Source: a candidate division WOR-3 bacterium
Lineage (GTDB): Bacteria > Hydrothermota > Tepidihabitantia > Tepidihabitantales > Tepidihabitantaceae
Length of the DNA: 64,000 nucleotides
Assembly: GCA_039801085.1 (NCBI GenBank)
Contig: JBDRTY010000002.1
Coordinates: 1-64,000 of the forward strand
Reading direction: 5' to 3'
The notes beneath the pieces were generated by a model. That model worked only from the letters and a program-made list of their open reading frames with translations. It was not told where the DNA came from and ran no database searches. Position 1 is the first letter of the stretch; the number at the start of each line of letters is the position of its first letter. A program made the position numbers and the translations under genes. Positions 27,034 to 36,224 of this stretch are shown here, piece after piece.

Positions 27034-27993
27034 ATGGGGTTTTCCAAAAACCCGCTCGTATCGGTAATTGTGCCTGCTTATAATGAGGCGGAAAACATCG
27101 AACCGCTTCTTGCTGAACTGGCAGAAAAGCTGGATGAAAATTATGAGGTAATTCTCGTTGATGATGGTTCGACAGATACAACCTTTGCGATCGCCGATGC
27201 CGCCCGGGCGCGTTATCCTTTTCTATCGGTTGTCCGTCTGGGGAAAAATCAGGGCAAGACCGGTGCGGTGCTTGCCGGATTCGCCCGGGCGCGGGGCCAA
27301 TTTGTTTCCATTTTTGATGCCGACCTTCAGTTTTCACCCGATGATATCAAGCTCCAGGTCGAAATGCTGAAAAAGGGCTATGACCTGGTAACCGGCAGAA
27401 AGATCGGCCGATATGAGAAGAAAACCGTATCGCGGATCTACAATTTCCTTGCCCGCAAGCTTTTCGGACTCAAGGTTCACGACATCAATGCGCTCAAAAC
27501 CTTCCGCCGGGAAGTACTGGCTGGTATGAACCTGCGCAAGGATTGGCACCGTTACATCGTCCCCCTCGCTGCCGTGCGGGGTTTCGCAATCGCTGAAGTG
27601 CCGGTCGAACTCAGACCCAGATATGCAGGTAAACCGAAGTACTCCAGCCCGTGGCGGATTGTAATTGGATTTCTCGACCTGCTGGCGGTTGCGTTTCAGG
27701 TTTCATTCATGCGCAAACCGATGCTTTATTTCGGCACCTTGGGATTTATCTCCCTTTTTCTCGGGTTTATCACCGGCATACTGGCGATCGCACTGCGTCT
27801 TGTAGGTCACGGATTCCGCCCCCTGCTTTATCTCGTAATTCTGTTTGTGCTTTCCGGCCTGCTCTTCTTTGCCGCCGGCTTTCTGGGGGAATCCATCGCC
27901 TCGGTGAATGACCGGCTGGAAAATATTGAACATCAGCTCCGACAGTCCGGGGACCGTCGAACCCCACCGGACACCGAAGAGCGTGCGGGGTGA
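27034..27993 (+). CDS. Family 2 glycosyltransferase, polyprenyl-phosphate type (GtrB/DPM1-like)
   Basis: This 319-residue GT-A enzyme loads a sugar from UDP- or GDP-sugar onto polyprenyl phosphate at the inner membrane. Visible are the IVPAYNEAENI start, VDDGSTD and FDADLQ metal-binding motifs, and two C-terminal membrane helices (about 230-255 and 265-290), as in GtrB/ArnC. It begins a four-gene operon with a flippase-like membrane protein, which fits a lipid-linked sugar pathway. Confidence 0.88.
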   Translation: MGFSKNPLVSVIVPAYNEAENIEPLLAELAEKLDENYEVILVDDGSTDTTFAIADAARARYPFLSVVRLGKNQGKTGAVLAGFARARGQFVSIFDADLQFSPDDIKLQVEMLKKGYDLVTGRKIGRYEKKTVSRIYNFLARKLFGLKVHDINALKTFRREVLAGMNLRKDWHRYIVPLAAVRGFAIAEVPVELRPRYAGKPKYSSPWRIVIGFLDLLAVAFQVSFMRKPMLYFGTLGFISLFLGFITGILAIALRLVGHGFRPLLYLVILFVLSGLLFFAAGFLGESIASVNDRLENIEHQLRQSGDRRTPPDTEERAG

Positions 27994-29021
27994 AACACCG
28001 GTTTCAGAACATCATCCGGTTTCTTGTTTCATTCGGTCTGCTGGGACTCCTGGGTTATCTGTTCCGGCACCAGCTTGGTGCCTCTATTTCCACCCTCCAG
28101 GAGGCAGACTGGCGTTTTCTCATCCTTGCCGGCCTGATTTATCTCCTGTTTATTCTTATATCTGCCTGGCGCTGGCAGGTTCTGCTCCAAGCACAGCGGC
28201 TTTACTTTACCACCTGGTATCTTGCCCGGGTATTCACCCTAGGACTGTTCTTCTGCAAACTCCTGCCCACCTCAATCGGGGGTGATGTTATGCGCATTGC
28301 CTACACCACCAGACCGGGTATGGGACCCCAGGCATTTTCCGCCACCCTGCTGGACCGGCTGCTCGGCTTTCAGAGTCTGACTTTCCTTGCCATAATTATG
28401 GGTGCGGTTATATCTCTACGTCAGGCATCGGCACTGAGTCTTGGAGCCGGCAGGTTTACCGGTTTTGGTGTTGTGCTGCTCCTTTTTGCCATCCTTTTGC
28501 TCCTGGTGGCGGTAACCCTGCTTTTCTTCAACGACCGCGTCTACCTTTCCGTGCATTACCTGTTGAATGCTATGGGCAGAAAATTCGCCGCACTGGGGCG
28601 GCTGGGCGGACTGGTTGAACGGACTTACCAGGCGGTTAAAAACTACCGTCACCAGCCCTGGGCACTGGTCATCAGTTTTCTTTCGGGCATCGGTGTCCAG
28701 GCAGCGCTTTCCCTTGCCTGGTTTTTCACCGCCCGTGCGGTCGGCGCTGGAGTACCGCCCGTCTATTACTTTATTTTCATACCTGTGCTCAACATCGTCG
28801 TCAACATTCCGGCGATCGGCGGGCTGGGGGTGCGGGAAGCTGCCTTTGTCCTCTTCTTCACCCCCTCCTGGCTTCCCAACCGCCTGAGCCCGGAGCAGGC
28901 GTTGTCAACCGCTCTGCTTTTTCTGGCATTGGATCTGTTTTTTGCCCTGATCGGGGGTGTGCTTTTCGCCTTTATGAAACGCACCCCGCAAAGTATTACT
29001 GAAGAAAAAAAGGAGGAATAA
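27990..29021 (+). CDS. Lysylphosphatidylglycerol synthase TM-region-like protein (UPF0104)
   Basis: This 343-residue integral membrane protein has about eight helices. The LPTSIGGDVMR motif (N/C-K-x-L-P-T-x-x-G-G-D) is diagnostic of the UPF0104/LPG_synthase_TM family, members of which act in lipid or lipid-linked sugar transfer across the membrane. There is no synthase domain, only the membrane part. It starts with GTG in a 4-bp overlap with the polyprenyl-phosphate glycosyltransferase, which suggests a joint role such as translocating its product. Confidence 0.85.
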   Translation: MKHRFQNIIRFLVSFGLLGLLGYLFRHQLGASISTLQEADWRFLILAGLIYLLFILISAWRWQVLLQAQRLYFTTWYLARVFTLGLFFCKLLPTSIGGDVMRIAYTTRPGMGPQAFSATLLDRLLGFQSLTFLAIIMGAVISLRQASALSLGAGRFTGFGVVLLLFAILLLLVAVTLLFFNDRVYLSVHYLLNAMGRKFAALGRLGGLVERTYQAVKNYRHQPWALVISFLSGIGVQAALSLAWFFTARAVGAGVPPVYYFIFIPVLNIVVNIPAIGGLGVREAAFVLFFTPSWLPNRLSPEQALSTALLFLALDLFFALIGGVLFAFMKRTPQSITEEKKEE

Positions 29022-30146
29022 ATGGCATTGCCTTTACCCCGGCCGAATCTGGAGCGGGTCGTTCCCTACAAGCCGGGCAAACCGGTTGAAGAGGTGGTGC
29101 GGGAACTCAAACTCAAGGGCCCGGTGATTAAACTCGCCTCCAATGAAAATCCGCTTGGACCATCGCCCAAAGCCCTCGCCGCCCTGCGCAAGGCACTGCC
29201 CCAGCTTCATTATTATCCGGAAGACACCTGCTACTACCTGCGGCGCCACCTGAGTGAACTCTACAAGGTTGATTATGATTCGACCATTGTCGGCAATGGC
29301 TCGGTGGATCTGATTTATCTTGCCTGTCTCGCCTACCTTGACCCCGGTGACGAGATGATCATCAGTGCCGGCTCGTTCATTTCCGCCCGGATTGCCGGCA
29401 CAATTATGAATGCCAACATCATTCAGATTCCTACCCGGGACTACCGGCACGACCTGGAGCGGATCCTTGCCAGTATCACACCGAAGACCAAGCTCATCTA
29501 TCTTGATAACCCAATTAACCCGCTGGGAACAATTGTCAACCGCAAGGAGCTCGCCGAATTCATGGCGCAGATACCGGAACATGTCCTGGTTGTCCTCGAC
29601 GAAGCCTATGCTGAATACATCACGAGCCGTGACTACCCGCGGGGACTGGACTTTTACAATCAGAATTACAACATTCTCGTCCTGCGCACCTTCTCGAAGA
29701 TCTACGGGCTTGCCGGTCTGCGCATCGGTTATGGATTCGCACGGCCGGAAATCATTCAGACACTGATGAAGGTCCGGCTGCCGTTCAATGCCAATCGCGC
29801 CGCCCAGGTCGCCGCCATCGCCGCCCTGAGTGACACCCGGCATGTGAAACGCAGCCGGCAGGTAAACGAAGCGGGGAAGGCGATGTTTTACCGGGAGTTC
29901 AAACGGCTCAAGCTGTTTTATCTTGAAAGTTATGCCAACTTTGTCTTCGTCAACTTTACTGTTGATTCCTCGCTCATATTCGACATCCTCCAGCGCAAAG
30001 GAGTAATAACCCGCACCGTCAAGGAATACGGTTTCCCTACCGCCCTGCGGGTTTCAGTAGGACGGGAGCCGGATAACCGGCGCTTCCTCAAAGCGCTGAA
30101 TGAGACCCTCGCCTATCTGCGCATCAGCACACCGTCAGCTGATTAG
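29022..30146 (+). CDS. hisC: Histidinol-phosphate aminotransferase
   Basis: This 374-residue fold-type I PLP enzyme converts imidazole acetol phosphate to histidinol phosphate with glutamate as donor, or acts on a related aromatic amino acid. Signature blocks are KLASNENPLGPSP, LDNPINPLGT, LDEAYAEY and TFSKIYGLAGLRIGY with the PLP lysine; R-V-S-V-G at the end binds the carboxylate. The ATG has AAAGGAGGAA at the correct distance. No other his genes are near, so a broader specificity is possible. Confidence 0.88.
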   Translation: MALPLPRPNLERVVPYKPGKPVEEVVRELKLKGPVIKLASNENPLGPSPKALAALRKALPQLHYYPEDTCYYLRRHLSELYKVDYDSTIVGNGSVDLIYLACLAYLDPGDEMIISAGSFISARIAGTIMNANIIQIPTRDYRHDLERILASITPKTKLIYLDNPINPLGTIVNRKELAEFMAQIPEHVLVVLDEAYAEYITSRDYPRGLDFYNQNYNILVLRTFSKIYGLAGLRIGYGFARPEIIQTLMKVRLPFNANRAAQVAAIAALSDTRHVKRSRQVNEAGKAMFYREFKRLKLFYLESYANFVFVNFTVDSSLIFDILQRKGVITRTVKEYGFPTALRVSVGREPDNRRFLKALNETLAYLRISTPSAD

Positions 30147-30158
30147 CACCGCCTGAGT

Positions 30159-30803
30159 ATGCTCCCACGGCTGCGCCGCTACTTCATCACCGGGCTGGCA
30201 GCAATACTGCCGGTGGGCCTGACTGTCTTTGTCCTCTGGTTCATCATCTCCCACCTCGGCAGCATCCTCCAGCCGCTGCTGCGCCACCTGCGCTGGCTGC
30301 AACAGCTACCCTCAGTATTTTTAACCCTTATCGGTTTTATAGTTCTCATTGGCGTAATAACTCTGCTTGGTGCCGTGACCTCCGGCTATCTTGGCCGGCA
30401 CTTTTTGACCTGGCTGGACCGTTTCTTTCGCCAGCTGCCGCTTGCCAGCTCAGTTTACACCTCAGCCCGCCAGCTTACCGATGCGGTCTTTATCAAACGC
30501 TCCTCACTGCGCAAGACGGTGCTGGTTGAATACCCCCGGAAGGGGATTCTTGCGCTCGGTTTCCTCACCGGTGAAGAACCGGTGGAACTTGCCGACGGCC
30601 GCCGGGCATTTCTGGTTTTTTTCCCGACCGCACCCAACCCTACCAGCGGCTGGCTGGCAATCGTTCCGGAAACCGATATTGCGGAAACGCCTCTCAGTAT
30701 TGAAGAAGGATTAAAGTTTGTCGTCTCGGGCGGACTGGCGCGACCCGCTGACTTTCGTGTCTTCGGCCCGAAACCGCCGGAAGAGCTCAGCCAGCTCCCT
30801 TAA
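30159..30803 (+). CDS. DUF502 family membrane protein
   Basis: This 214-residue protein has two membrane helices (about 10-32 and 52-78) and a soluble C-terminal domain. YFITGLAAILPVGLT and R-Q-L-P-L-A-S-S-V-Y are hallmark DUF502 blocks. The family is widespread and uncharacterised. It closes the GT2 operon and its last 93 bp overlap the convergent Lon-like gene. Confidence 0.88.
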   Translation: MLPRLRRYFITGLAAILPVGLTVFVLWFIISHLGSILQPLLRHLRWLQQLPSVFLTLIGFIVLIGVITLLGAVTSGYLGRHFLTWLDRFFRQLPLASSVYTSARQLTDAVFIKRSSLRKTVLVEYPRKGILALGFLTGEEPVELADGRRAFLVFFPTAPNPTSGWLAIVPETDIAETPLSIEEGLKFVVSGGLARPADFRVFGPKPPEELSQLP

Positions 30804-33212
30804 GCGTGCCTTCACCCGGCCGTTAACCGTGTCCGGCGGATAATCACCATTGTGCCCGGGGCTCCCTGCCGGCACGCCGGTAAGCAGCTCGATCCCCTGG
30901 TCGATCGTCTCAATCGCATAGATGTGAAACCGGCCCTGGCTTACCGCCTCAACCACATCCTCCCTCAGCATCAGGTCGCCAAGGTTTGCCTTCGGAATCA
31001 GAACCCCCTGGGAACCGGTTAAACCCTTCTGCCGGCAGATATCAAAAAATCCCTCGATCTTCTCATTAACCCCGCCGATCGGCTGAATCTCACCCTTCTG
31101 GTTCACCGAGCCGGTCACTGCCAGATCCTGACGCAGGGGCAGCCCGGCAAGCTCGGAAAGCAGCGCATAGAGCTCGGTTGAAGAGGCGCTGTCGCCGTCA
31201 ATCCCACCATAAGACTGTTCAAATGTAATCGATGCCGAAAGCACCAGCGGCATATCCGCCGCATACTTGTTCCGCAGATAACCGGTGATGATATAAAGCC
31301 CCTTGTCGTGGATCGGACCGGACAGCTCCGCCTCCCGCTCGACACTGATGATCCCGGCAGTTCCCACCCCGACCTTGGCGGTAATTCGGACCGGGATTGC
31401 AAACGAATGCTCAATCAGATCGTAGACCGCCAGTCCGTTCACCTGCCCCTGAACTTTTCCTCTGACATCAATAAAGAGAAGCCCTTTGCGGATACTCTCC
31501 TGCAGTTTTTCCTCGATCAGCCGGACCCGCTCCCGGCGTTTTTCGATTGCGGTCCGCACATGCTCCGCCTTCACCACCCGGGACTGCGCCTTGCCCGCCC
31601 AGTAGTTTGCCTCCTTGAGCACATCGGCGATAATATTGAAGCGGGTGGTCACCTTGTCCCTTCGCCCTGCCAGCCGGGCGCCATACTCAATCATCCTCGC
31701 AACTGCGGACCGGTCAAAGGGCCGGAGATTCTCCTTTTCACACAGCGCCCTGATGACCTGACTGTATTCAGCTGCCGAACTCCGGTTCAGATCCATCTCC
31801 CAGTCAAAGTCCGCCCGGACCTTGAACACCTTGCCAAACTCCTCATCATAAGCGGCGAGCAGATTGTAAACCCAGGGCTCACCGATCATGATTACCTTCA
31901 GATCCAGGGGAATCGGTTCCGGTTTGAGCGCGGTCGTACCAAACAGCGAGACAAACGGATCATAGGCGGAAATCTCCAGCTGCCGGTTGCGCAGCGTCCG
32001 CTTGAGATTGGGCCACACCCCGGGCTCAAGCAGCAGATCGAGCGCATTGACGACCAGAAACCCGCCGTCCGCCCGCACCAGTGAACCGGCCTTAATGTGG
32101 GTAAAATCGGTCCGCCACTGCCCGGAGCGGTCCCAGATTCGCTCAATCGAACCGAAGAGATTGCGATAACTGGGGTTGGTCTCAAAGACCACGGGAGCGG
32201 TCTTCTGCTCCGAGTTATCAACGAGCACATTCACCCGGTATTTCAGATAGGGATCAATGCCGGCTGGCGGTCCGGCTTCGGCTTCGCCACTGCGCTGACG
32301 GAACAGATCAATGTCGGCTAACACCGCGGTCCGCACCTCATCAAGATAACCGGATACTTTGGGGTCCTGATGGTGCTCACGGATTTCTGCCAGCCGCTCT
32401 TCCAGGAGCGGACTCACCATCTGCTTGTCCAGTTCGGCCAGATGTTCCCGTGCCTGCCGCTCATACTCCCGCAGTTCCTTGAAGATCGCCATCAGCTCCG
32501 CGGTCAGTTCCCGGTGCCGGTTCTTCAGCTCATTCGCCCGCTCCGGAGTCAGCTTGCCCTCCTCCACCAGCCGGTCAAGCACATCGACACTCACCGGCTG
32601 CTTGTCAACGATCGGCGCCAGCTCCGGCCGGCCCACCGGCGGTGTCTGCACGAGTGCAAACCCCTCACTTGCCACCTTCTTCTCAAAATCCCGGACCCGT
32701 GCCGCCCCCTGCTCCTTGAACCGGTCGATGATCTCCTGCCGCGAATTCTGGTACGCCTCGCCCTCGAACTGCCGCGGAATGTTTTTTACCAGATAGGCAA
32801 CGAGCTCATCCATCTCCTGGCGCAGCTGCCGGCCCTCGCCCGCAGGCAGCAGCAGTAAATGGGGCTCATCCGGATTCTGAAAATTGTTCACAAAACACTT
32901 GTCAGTCAGAGTCTTGACGGGCCGCGCCGTTTCCAGCAGCCTCTGAACCGTGCTCGTTCGTCCCGAACCGGCCGGACCGGTCACAAATATGTTGTAGCCC
33001 GACGCTTCGATCTCCAAGCCAAGGCTGAGTGCTGCCAGTGCCCGCTCCTGCCCGACAATTTCCCGGGAAATCTTCAGCTCTTCGGTGGTCTTGAATTTCA
33101 GATAGTCATCCGGACAGCACCACCGCAGATCTTTTGGCTTCAGCTCCAGCCGGCAGAGATCGGTCAGCGCCGAAGTCCTGCCCGCTCTCTTTGCACGCCT
33201 TGCTTTTGACAT
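30711..33212 (-). CDS. Lon-like ATP-dependent protease (LonB/YcbZ type, AAA_32 family)
   Basis: This 833-residue cytoplasmic protease has an AAA-related ATPase N-terminal half, where the P-loop reads GPAGSGRTST with arginine in place of the usual lysine (typical of this branch), then a long coiled-coil insert (about 195-300), and a C-terminal Lon proteolytic domain with catalytic serine in GIDGDSASST and lysine in the NEKIEG segment. Its start is ATG at 33212. The C terminus overlaps the convergent DUF502 gene by 93 bp. It probably degrades damaged or regulatory proteins. Confidence 0.9.
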   Translation of the reverse strand: MSKARRAKRAGRTSALTDLCRLELKPKDLRWCCPDDYLKFKTTEELKISREIVGQERALAALSLGLEIEASGYNIFVTGPAGSGRTSTVQRLLETARPVKTLTDKCFVNNFQNPDEPHLLLLPAGEGRQLRQEMDELVAYLVKNIPRQFEGEAYQNSRQEIIDRFKEQGAARVRDFEKKVASEGFALVQTPPVGRPELAPIVDKQPVSVDVLDRLVEEGKLTPERANELKNRHRELTAELMAIFKELREYERQAREHLAELDKQMVSPLLEERLAEIREHHQDPKVSGYLDEVRTAVLADIDLFRQRSGEAEAGPPAGIDPYLKYRVNVLVDNSEQKTAPVVFETNPSYRNLFGSIERIWDRSGQWRTDFTHIKAGSLVRADGGFLVVNALDLLLEPGVWPNLKRTLRNRQLEISAYDPFVSLFGTTALKPEPIPLDLKVIMIGEPWVYNLLAAYDEEFGKVFKVRADFDWEMDLNRSSAAEYSQVIRALCEKENLRPFDRSAVARMIEYGARLAGRRDKVTTRFNIIADVLKEANYWAGKAQSRVVKAEHVRTAIEKRRERVRLIEEKLQESIRKGLLFIDVRGKVQGQVNGLAVYDLIEHSFAIPVRITAKVGVGTAGIISVEREAELSGPIHDKGLYIITGYLRNKYAADMPLVLSASITFEQSYGGIDGDSASSTELYALLSELAGLPLRQDLAVTGSVNQKGEIQPIGGVNEKIEGFFDICRQKGLTGSQGVLIPKANLGDLMLREDVVEAVSQGRFHIYAIETIDQGIELLTGVPAGSPGHNGDYPPDTVNGRVKARLRELAELFRRFRAEDTKVSGSRQSARDDKL

Positions 33213-33222
33213 AACTGCCCCC

Positions 33223-34524
33223 TTACTCCTTGCATGCCACCCGTAAACTGGAAAATTTTATAAACGGGAGATAATAATCACCCAGGTCCCGCTGTGTTGC
33301 GCCCACCGCCTCCACCCTTTGAAACAGCTCATAAACATTGCCGGCAACGCTTACATCCTTGAGCCTGCCGGTGATATTGCCCTTTTCAATCTTGTAGCCA
33401 CAGCTGACATTCAGCGCCACCTCACCGGCAAGAAGATTGGACATCCCGCCGCCCAGAAAACCGTAGACAAGAATGCCGGCGGGAATATCCTTGATCACGC
33501 TTTCCAGCTCAGCAGTCCCGGGTTCAATTTCAATATTACTCAGACCTGGTGCGGGCAGGCTGGAATAGCTCCGTACCGCGGAACCGGTTGAGTCTGTGCC
33601 ACAGGCGGCTGCGGTTGCCAGGTCATAAATGAAACCCTTGAATACCCCACGCTCAAACAGCACATTCCTGACCGCCGGCAGCCCCTCACCATCGAATGGA
33701 GCGGATGCAGTCCCGAACGGCCGGAGACGATTGTCCGCGAGCGTAATCTCTGCACTCAAAACCGGCTGATTTTCCCGGTTGATCAGGGGCGAAGTGCCTT
33801 TCTGCCGGTTTTTACCGTTGACCGCTATCAGCAGGGGCAAAAGCAGCTGGGGCAGCGCAAACGGCATTACCACCACTGGATAATCCCCGCTTTTGAGTGT
33901 TGCCTTCTGCTTGCCCAGCCGGGCGAGATTTACCACGCGCTCTGCCACCTGATCGAGCGGAAAGCTCTGCCCGCCGGAAAGATTGACATAATCATAAACC
34001 CAGAAAATCCCGTCCTGCACCAGCAGTCCGGCAATCGACAGCTCCAGCTCCACCCGCTCAAAACTGAGGTCAACCCCGCGGGTGTTTGCCACCCCGATCT
34101 CACGATAACAGCGGCTGAAATGCAGATCAACCTTGAGCTCGGGCATCCGGGAATTCAGCGCCTCAATCAGATCCCCACCCCACTCCCGCATCTTCTGAAT
34201 GTTGACGAGCAGGGTGCGGTTATCAAAGGTCGGAACCGCCGATGGCTCAGCCGGACGCGGCAGGTCAAAACGGGCGGTCTGCCCGAAAGCAGCGGCATCA
34301 ATCGCAGCCCGGACCTGCTCTTCCAGACGCTCGGGATTGGTGCTGGCGGCAAAACCCACCTTGCCGTTTTTAATCACCCGCAACCCCAGACCATGGGTCA
34401 GCTTGGTCTCCTGAGCGAAGAATTTACCCTGCCGGAAAACCACTTCGGTCAGGTCAACCTCACTCTCATAAACATCCGCCTGCTCCACCCGGCTGGCTGC
34501 CAGCTCCAGGAGCTCAAGTCTCAT
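33223..34524 (-). CDS. pmbA: TldE/PmbA family protein
   Basis: This 433-residue partner of TldD in the TldD-TldE metalloprotease heterodimer trims unfolded or leader peptides (as in microcin B17 maturation). It lacks the HExxxH zinc motif, as expected of TldE. The family middle region with a redundant L-P-A-P-G-L-S-N-I-E-I and the final FLGGGMSN block are visible. It follows tldD by 20 bp, with CAGGAGG before the ATG, in the typical paired arrangement. Confidence 0.9.
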   Translation of the reverse strand: MRLELLELAASRVEQADVYESEVDLTEVVFRQGKFFAQETKLTHGLGLRVIKNGKVGFAASTNPERLEEQVRAAIDAAAFGQTARFDLPRPAEPSAVPTFDNRTLLVNIQKMREWGGDLIEALNSRMPELKVDLHFSRCYREIGVANTRGVDLSFERVELELSIAGLLVQDGIFWVYDYVNLSGGQSFPLDQVAERVVNLARLGKQKATLKSGDYPVVVMPFALPQLLLPLLIAVNGKNRQKGTSPLINRENQPVLSAEITLADNRLRPFGTASAPFDGEGLPAVRNVLFERGVFKGFIYDLATAAACGTDSTGSAVRSYSSLPAPGLSNIEIEPGTAELESVIKDIPAGILVYGFLGGGMSNLLAGEVALNVSCGYKIEKGNITGRLKDVSVAGNVYELFQRVEAVGATQRDLGDYYLPFIKFSSLRVACKE

Positions 34525-34544
34525 CTCACCTCCTGCTGGTTAAC

Positions 34545-35909
34545 TTAGCGGCCACCGATTACCACATTCCTGATTCTGATGTGCGGGGCACCGGTTGTGA
34601 CCGGCAGCGGCGACTGTCCATCCTTGCCACAACCGCCGAGCCCGCCGTGAATCATCAGGTCATTACCGATGGCATCAATATTCCTCAGGGTCTCAAACAC
34701 ATTGCCGGCAAGGGTCGCATCCCGGACCATCTTCGTGAGCCTGCCATTCTCAATCCGGTAAGCATACTGGGAAGAAAAGGTGAATGTTTCCAGCTCGGTC
34801 ATCCCGCCCCGGCTGCCCACGACATAAAGCCCGTCTTTGACCTCAGCCAGCATCTCATCAAATCGCCGGTTCTGGGGCACGATGTAGGTGTTACTCATCC
34901 GCACAATCGGAGCAAAACGGTAACTGATCGCCCGGGCATTACCGGTCACACCTTCCCCCATCAGATAGGCGGTATGCCGGCTGTGCAGGTGGCTGGCAAT
35001 CACCCCGTTTTTGATCAGGTCGGTGCGCTGCGCCGGCACACCCTCGTCGTCATAGCCGTAACTGCCGTTTTCACCCGGCAGGGTCGGATCATCAACAATT
35101 GTCAGCTCCTCAACCCCGTACCGGGTGCCGATCCGCATCAGCTGCTTCAGCCGGTCATTTTCGGCAATATGGTCCGCCTCACTCAGATGGCCGAACGCCT
35201 CATGGGCAAATATCCCGCCGAGCAGCGGATCAATGATCACCGTATATGTCCCGGCAGTCACCGGCTCCGCCTTCAGCAGGTCAATCGCAATTCTTGCCAC
35301 CCGTTCAACCATACCTTCCCTGCCCCGAAGCGACTCAAACCCGGCAGCCCGGCCAAAGGACTCTCCATACTGCTGAATGTTGGCTCCATCCCGGGCAATC
35401 GCCTGACAGGAAAACCCGGTGCGCACAAACTCCTGCTCAATGTAACGGTCCTCGCTGGAATACCAGTAAACGGTCCGGTGGCTGTCCAGATATGATGCTA
35501 CCGTACTTACTATCTGCTTCGGCGCCAGAAGCAGCCGGTTGTAATCGTGAATCAGCTGCTGCTTTTCCGCAAGCGGCACCAGCCTCGGGTCCTCATGTCT
35601 GGGCAACCGGATAATCTCGTCAAGTGCCGGCAGAAAGATCAGACCGCCATCCCGCGGCGGCAGCTCCGCTGCCTGAATTGCCAGCTCATCTGCCAACTCC
35701 TTCAGCGACTCATCCACGGTATTAAAACTGGCAATCACCCAGTTTCCCCGATAAAAAACCCGCAGACACCCGCCCCGCTCAAAACCGGTGCCAATGTCCT
35801 CAAGCTCCCGGCCGCGGTAGACAATCCTGGTGGTTTCACTTTCCTCAATCCGGATATCGGCATAATCCACCGCCAGCCCGGCAAGCACCTCTTTAAGAAA
35901 CGCCTTCAT
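34545..35909 (-). CDS. tldD: TldD metalloprotease subunit
   Basis: This 454-residue catalytic subunit carries the zinc motif in HEAFGHLSEAD near residue 225. GGRGGMTELETFTFSSQYAYRIENGRL-type family blocks and GGLGGCGKDGQSP appear toward the C terminus. It heads the tldD-pmbA operon, with its own predicted promoter and with a hairpin-terminated RNA just upstream. Confidence 0.93.
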   Translation of the reverse strand: MKAFLKEVLAGLAVDYADIRIEESETTRIVYRGRELEDIGTGFERGGCLRVFYRGNWVIASFNTVDESLKELADELAIQAAELPPRDGGLIFLPALDEIIRLPRHEDPRLVPLAEKQQLIHDYNRLLLAPKQIVSTVASYLDSHRTVYWYSSEDRYIEQEFVRTGFSCQAIARDGANIQQYGESFGRAAGFESLRGREGMVERVARIAIDLLKAEPVTAGTYTVIIDPLLGGIFAHEAFGHLSEADHIAENDRLKQLMRIGTRYGVEELTIVDDPTLPGENGSYGYDDEGVPAQRTDLIKNGVIASHLHSRHTAYLMGEGVTGNARAISYRFAPIVRMSNTYIVPQNRRFDEMLAEVKDGLYVVGSRGGMTELETFTFSSQYAYRIENGRLTKMVRDATLAGNVFETLRNIDAIGNDLMIHGGLGGCGKDGQSPLPVTTGAPHIRIRNVVIGGR

Positions 35910-35921
35910 ATCAGCATACAG

Positions 35922-35949
35922 AGAATAAAAAATTATAAACTAATGTCAA
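35922..35949 (-). promoter_or_regulatory. Promoter of tldD-pmbA
   Basis: TTGACA (35949-35944), 16-nt spacer, TATTCT (35927-35922); short leader before the ATG at 35909. Confidence 0.55.
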
Positions 35950-35965
35950 CTTTACCGGCACAACG

Positions 35966-36003
35966 AAAAAGGGCGATGCACCGTGGGAACTGGCGCATCG
36001 CCC
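35966..36003 (-). terminator. Intrinsic terminator of the small RNA
   Basis: Stem GGGCGATGC/GCATCGCCC (36003-35995 and 35979-35971) followed by TTTTT at 35970-35966 on the minus strand. Confidence 0.8.
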
Positions 36004-36087
36004 AATTTATCTGTCCCGGCTGCGGAATCCAGCCGAAACTCAGAGCGCGAACCCCCTGTATTCCCTGTTCAGGCTCGGTCAAAGGCA
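35966..36087 (-). ncRNA. Predicted sigma-54-controlled small RNA
   Basis: A sigma-54-type promoter at 36113-36098 would start transcription near 36087. About 120 nt downstream, a 9-bp GGGCGATGC/GCATCGCCC stem (extendable by three pairs, loop AGTTCCCAC) with a TTTTT run makes an intrinsic terminator. Between lies another 6-bp stem, CGGCTG/CAGCCG (36035-36017). No ATG-started open frame with a ribosome binding site lies in the transcript. The gene sits directly downstream of a sigma-54 activator on the same strand, the arrangement seen for GlrR-GlmY or LuxO-Qrr systems. I know no family for the RNA itself. Confidence 0.6.
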
Positions 36088-36097
36088 CTTATACTTA

Positions 36098-36113
36098 TGC
36101 AAATCATGTGCCA
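36098..36113 (-). promoter_or_regulatory. Sigma-54-type promoter (-24/-12)
   Basis: The minus strand reads TGGCACATGATTTGCA, matching TGGCAC-N5-TTGCA with the invariant GG and GC dinucleotides at the correct 10-nt interval. An AT-rich tract lies immediately upstream, and it is the only intergenic match I found. It lies about 110 bp beyond the stop of the sigma-54 activator gene. Confidence 0.75.
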
Positions 36114-36151
36114 TTTATAAATATTTAACTAAACTCTTTGTTTTTAAATAG

Positions 36152-36216
36152 TTGCAGAACAGGGCAATTCTCACGCCATGCTTAATAAAACGCCAGTGCT
36201 GCTTATTTTTTCAGCA
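36152..36216. promoter_or_regulatory. Candidate activator-binding inverted repeats upstream of the sigma-54 promoter
   Basis: Two imperfect dyads lie 40-105 bp upstream of the -24 box: TGCTG-N10-CAGCA at 36197-36216 and TTGC-N8-GCAA at 36152-36167. Distances fit enhancer sites of sigma-54 activators. They are short enough to arise by chance. Confidence 0.35.
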
Positions 36217-36224
36217 AATCTGGG

